The notes under the pieces were generated by a model. That model did not search any database. It was not told the DNA's origin and saw only the letters and a list, made by a program, of their open reading frames with translations. 64,000 nt of DNA from the NCBI GenBank assembly GCA_002506825.1, contig DAYH01000024.1, positions 36,558-100,557 on the forward strand, written 5' to 3'. Every line of letters starts with the position of its first letter. Within the stretch, counting starts at the first letter, position 1. Position numbers and translations under genes: made by a program. This stretch comes from Euryarchaeota archaeon UBA103 (GTDB taxonomy: Archaea > Thermoplasmatota > Poseidoniia > Poseidoniales > Thalassarchaeaceae). This document shows, piece after piece, positions 61,544 through 64,000 of the stretch.

Positions 61544-62677
61544 TTAGGTGAATGCTAGGCCGTGGAGCTCTCCTGCTTCGGCTGTTCGATGTAAGAATCT
61601 CTCCAATGGTACGCGAGCGTGCATAGAGCTCTTCAGGCTGGTATCGCATTCAGCAAGAGCATCTAGAAGATTGTCTCTGAGGGGGTCTGGTATAGACAGT
61701 CTCCTACCTACCAGTACCCCGTGTAGCTGTTGTACTACATCATCGGCATCTAATCCGTGTTCATTCATCAGACGGTCTATCTCCGCTAATGCCCCCACTA
61801 GGGTTCTCTTCCTCCTTCCTCCCTTGTTTTCCCACTTCCACTCAACGACTCTGCCTCTGAGAGCTAGCTCCACCAGGTACCTTCCGGCCTGAAGGGTAGT
61901 CGCCTGTACCAGTTTATGGACAGCCGATCTATCAGCCCCCAGATTCCTAGAATCTAACATTTCTAAGGTGAATATGGCTTTTCTGAGATTTCCATCACAT
62001 ATGTAGGCAACGTCCTCAATTACTTCCTGTGTAGCGTTTGAGTTGGATATTTCTGCTAGGGAAGCCAGGGTTTGCACAATTTGTTCCCTATCTGTAGCTG
62101 GAATCCTAATCATCCTGCTTCTTGATCTCAGGGCATCGATGATTCGCGAAGGCGCTCTGGCTACTAGAATGAATCTAGAGGCGTTTCCCACCTTCTCCAT
62201 CATTCTACGAAGATAGGCCTGTCTGATTGAGCCTAGGTGATCTGCGTCTTCTAGGACAATCAATCTACTGACGGGGATGCTACCTGGTTCGGGAATGGTC
62301 TCAAAGCCCGCAGGAGCCTTGTCTCCTTCAGATCGCACGGCCATTCCTCTGTCGAATGCGTCAAGGCTTGTCCTACCAGCCAGAGTATCTGTCGAACCCC
62401 CGGGCCTTAGAAAGTCCTCGAACTTTGCCATTGCACCTGACTGACGCGCAAGATCCCTACATTGTAAGACGTGGGTGGTTGATTTCCAGCCGGGACCTAG
62501 TATCTGTCGGGCAACTAACTTCCATGCGGCTGTCTTTCCTACTCCCGCGGGACCGGTTAGAAGTAGGTGTGGGGGATCAGCGGTTACAGATGAAGAGGAA
62601 AGCGCACCTCTGATTCTTTTTGGCATGGCCAGGTCGTCGAAAGTCTTCGGTGAGAATGACTCCAACCAACTGGGCAT
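61544..62677 (-). CDS. RFC small-subunit-like clamp loader ATPase
   Basis: An AAA+ clamp loader: LLLTGPAGVGKTAAW is Walker A (42-49), LIVLEDADHL replaces the usual LDEAD Walker B, and ALRSRSRMIRIP holds the arginine-finger SRC region in a variant form. A long insertion (about 90-135, with FLRPGGSTDTLAGRTSLDAF) separates Walker A and B. C-terminal collar helices follow. It probably loads PCNA, alone or with other RFC subunits, but the changes suggest a paralogue of the standard small subunit. It is the last gene of a minus-strand cluster with the zinc-ribbon and GuaA genes. Confidence 0.85.
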   Translation of the reverse strand: MPSWLESFSPKTFDDLAMPKRIRGALSSSSVTADPPHLLLTGPAGVGKTAAWKLVARQILGPGWKSTTHVLQCRDLARQSGAMAKFEDFLRPGGSTDTLAGRTSLDAFDRGMAVRSEGDKAPAGFETIPEPGSIPVSRLIVLEDADHLGSIRQAYLRRMMEKVGNASRFILVARAPSRIIDALRSRSRMIRIPATDREQIVQTLASLAEISNSNATQEVIEDVAYICDGNLRKAIFTLEMLDSRNLGADRSAVHKLVQATTLQAGRYLVELALRGRVVEWKWENKGGRRKRTLVGALAEIDRLMNEHGLDADDVVQQLHGVLVGRRLSIPDPLRDNLLDALAECDTSLKSSMHARVPLERFLHRTAEAGELHGLAFT

Positions 62678-62755
62678 GGTTATTGGTGGGAGAGCAGGGT
62701 CTTGAAGTAAGCGCTAAGCTAGGTCAAAAAGGACGTCCTGAGAGAGTATGAAATC

Positions 62756-63058
62756 CTAAATGGCCCTCAAAGTCTTATGTGGCCTACCTTGGCTTCTGGG
62801 TTTGGCGAAAACTCTGTATCCGCACTTGTGACATGACTTTCCTGTGGATCCTGCTTCGATCCAAGTCAGATGTCCGCATCTGAGGCACTTGTATCTGATC
62901 TCTAATGGATCCATCTTCGATTCGCAGTGGTTACACTGGGGTGGCTCGGATGGGTTCCAAGCTCTCCTATCCGTACGATTGCATTTACGGCACTTGTGGT
63001 TCACTATGTTCTCTGCCTCGCTCGCCATCGGGCCGGCGACTTTACGGTCCTTCTTCAA
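62756..63058 (-). CDS. Two-zinc-ribbon protein with RpoP-like C-terminus
   Basis: The N-terminal half has CRKC...CNHC, and the C-terminal half YKCLRCGHLTWIEAG...CHKCGYRVFAKPR closely resembles archaeal RNA polymerase subunit P (Rpb12). An internal ATG at 62914 (MDPLEIRYKC) would give a 52-residue protein, the normal RpoP length. Either the 100-residue form is an RpoP with an extra ribbon, or the first ribbon is part of a separate reading. It follows guaA by 13 bases. Confidence 0.65.
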   Translation of the reverse strand: MKKDRKVAGPMASEAENIVNHKCRKCNRTDRRAWNPSEPPQCNHCESKMDPLEIRYKCLRCGHLTWIEAGSTGKSCHKCGYRVFAKPRSQGRPHKTLRAI

Positions 63059-63071
63059 TCTGTCCTATGTC

Positions 63072-63665
63072 TCAAACACTGCTTCTAGCCCTTTCACAGA
63101 CTTTCACGAAGTTCTGGAACATGACTCGTCCGTACTCGGAGTCATTCACTTCTGGGTGGAACTGGAGCCCAAATCTATCTCCATCAGAGTTCTCCATTGC
63201 CTGAACCTCACATGAGTCGCTTCTGGCAGTGACAGAGAATCCACTGGGGACCTCGATAACCTCATCATTGTGACTCTCCCATACAGTTTGATCGGCTGGA
63301 GTGCCGGTGAATATGATGCCGCCATCTCCGATTAGGGAGATTGTAGCCGCCCCGAACTCGGGTTTGGGTGCTTCGCCTGACTTCCCCCCATAATGTCCGG
63401 CCATAAACTGGTGACCGGCACAAATTCCAAGAATCGGGATATCCAAGGTAAGATATTCTGCACAGTTGCCTAGCTCACCGGTGAGGCCTACTCGAGCCGC
63501 GCCACCGGATAGGATTAGTCCGTCGACCTTCCGTAACTCTGAGAGAGGCGTGTTATTTGGTAAAATCTTGGTATCTACCCCTAGATACCTGAGCATTCTC
63601 CACTCCCTATGGGTCCACTGACCGCCATTATCAATGACGTCAATGACCAGTTTCGGACCCTCCAT
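63072..63665 (-). CDS. guaAA: GMP synthase glutamine amidotransferase subunit
   Basis: This is the separate class I amidotransferase subunit of archaeal GMP synthase; it supplies ammonia to the XMP-aminating subunit. LGICAGHQFMAGHYGG holds the catalytic cysteine, and LQFHPEVNDSEYG the histidine and glutamate. Length 198 fits the archaeal stand-alone form. The synthetase subunit is not in the window. ATG 63665 is preferred; ATG 63671 is also possible. Confidence 0.93.
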   Translation of the reverse strand: MEGPKLVIDVIDNGGQWTHREWRMLRYLGVDTKILPNNTPLSELRKVDGLILSGGAARVGLTGELGNCAEYLTLDIPILGICAGHQFMAGHYGGKSGEAPKPEFGAATISLIGDGGIIFTGTPADQTVWESHNDEVIEVPSGFSVTARSDSCEVQAMENSDGDRFGLQFHPEVNDSEYGRVMFQNFVKVCERARSSV

Positions 63666-63744
63666 ACACATCCAAGACGCAGGAGGGTGATGAACAATAC
63701 CCTCTCAAAGGTTGAAAAAGAGAACCCACGTCGTAGGGCTCCAA

Positions 63745-63820
63745 GCCCCGATGGTGTAGTGGCCTATCATGCAGCCCTGTCGAGGCTGCGACCCGGGTTC
63801 AAATCCCGGTCGGGGCGCCA
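63745..63820 (+). tRNA. tRNA-Asp (anticodon GTC)
   Basis: The acceptor stem gccccga (63745-63751) pairs with tcggggc (63810-63816). The anticodon stem cagcc/ggctg encloses ctgtcga, giving GTC. The T arm has ggttcaaatcc. Discriminator G and encoded CCA (63818-63820) follow. No intron. It is divergent from guaA, with about 75 bases between. Confidence 0.96.
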
Positions 63821-63821
63821 C

Positions 63822-64000
63822 TCATTCACCTTGATTGTCCTCCCACCAGTTGGGTTCCTGTTCAGGATCTGGTTCGGGGTCCAATGGGGGTTCATCCTGG
63901 TGTCTCCAACAGTAATCGGTTGATCTGAATGTAAGTGCGTTGCATCCTTCAACTGCACAGTTGATGAGTTGATTCGATCTCCTCTGGGTTGGGGAGCTTA
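63822..64000 (-). CDS. 3' end of a protein gene with a C-terminal zinc-binding motif (partial)
   Basis: On the minus strand an open frame runs from the right edge to TGA at 63822-63824. Its 58 residues include NCAVEGCNALTFRSTDYCWRHQDE, with C, C, C and H placed like a small zinc knuckle, followed by an acidic proline-rich tail (PLDPEPDPEQEPNWWED). The tail ends one base after the tRNA-Asp CCA on the opposite strand. It looks like a true C-terminus because of the ordered metal motif and acidic tail. The rest of the protein is outside the window. Confidence 0.6.
   Translation of the reverse strand, partial: SSPTQRRSNQLINCAVEGCNALTFRSTDYCWRHQDEPPLDPEPDPEQEPNWWEDNQGE

Noticed and set aside
63767..63958. 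Minus-strand 63-codon frame near the right edge
   Set aside because: It runs into the tRNA-Asp gene, and another frame in the same place gives a better protein-like C-terminus with an ordered zinc motif.
1..64000. CRISPR arrays, insertion sequences, integrases or prophage
   Set aside because: No regularly spaced repeats, transposase or recombinase motifs were seen on either strand.

Overview
The window is a densely packed archaeal chromosome segment. The archaeal information-processing set is clear: PolD large subunit (DP2), primase large subunit, TFB, topoisomerase VI A and B, an RFC-type clamp loader, KEOPS Pcc1, MptE, an archaeal phosphopantothenate-synthetase-like ligase, a split GMP synthase amidotransferase and a DUF373 membrane protein. 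Mixed in are bacterial-flavoured metabolic genes: bacterial-type MetK, class II NrdJ, a fatty acid beta-oxidation operon with acyl-CoA-binding protein, a PlsC/GPAT-like acyltransferase, FAS1-cupredoxin and large secreted surface proteins. This combination points to a marine Euryarchaeota/Thermoplasmatota lineage of the Marine Group II (Poseidoniales) kind. That placement is inferred from gene content only.

Layout. 1-1770: end of a beta-propeller gene, then a roughly 700-base non-coding, T-poor, hairpin-rich stretch that looks like a large structured RNA. 1778-5000 (minus strand): fumarase carrying an N-terminal ribbon-helix-helix domain, cyclophilin, CsaA-like tRNA-binding protein, PyrE. 5116-14055: PolD large subunit, MptE, PriL, DUF373, a zinc-ribbon protein, MetK. 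14146-17320: Pcc1, NadC and the pantothenate ligase, facing a LeuB/Icd-family dehydrogenase. 17419-26096: a coiled-coil/winged-helix-like protein, a degenerate Eco57I-like methylase, a THEP1-like NTPase, GcvH, RNase HI, membrane proteins and a 1122-residue helical-repeat protein ending in a PIN nuclease domain. 26097-33176: six-gene minus-strand beta-oxidation operon. 33257-43865: methyltransferase, isocitrate dehydrogenase, OsmC, NrdJ, TFB with a HEAT-like partner, and a LeuD-LeuC-order aconitase-family fusion. 43880-55671: FAS1-FAS1-cupredoxin surface protein, Top6B-Top6A, small membrane proteins, an ArsR-like regulator and a 1690-residue surface protein with a VWA domain. 55770-64000: GPAT-like acyltransferase, HIT protein, SdhA-like flavoprotein, membrane protein, tRNA-Arg(CCT), RFC paralogue, RpoP-like zinc ribbon, GuaA amidotransferase, tRNA-Asp(GTC) and the 3' end of a further zinc-binding protein gene.

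Genes are tightly packed. Convergent pairs often share or abut stop codons, and operon-internal genes overlap by 1-4 bases or sit a few bases apart. Several first genes have a TATA-like box 20-30 bases before the start codon, which suggests leaderless transcripts. Downstream operon genes often show a GGTGA/GGAG-type ribosome binding site. I saw no CRISPR array, transposase, integrase or rRNA. The strongest candidates for something undescribed are the large RNA at about 1060-1766, the RHH-fumarase fusion, the repeat-PIN protein and the methylase-like protein with an altered NPPY motif.
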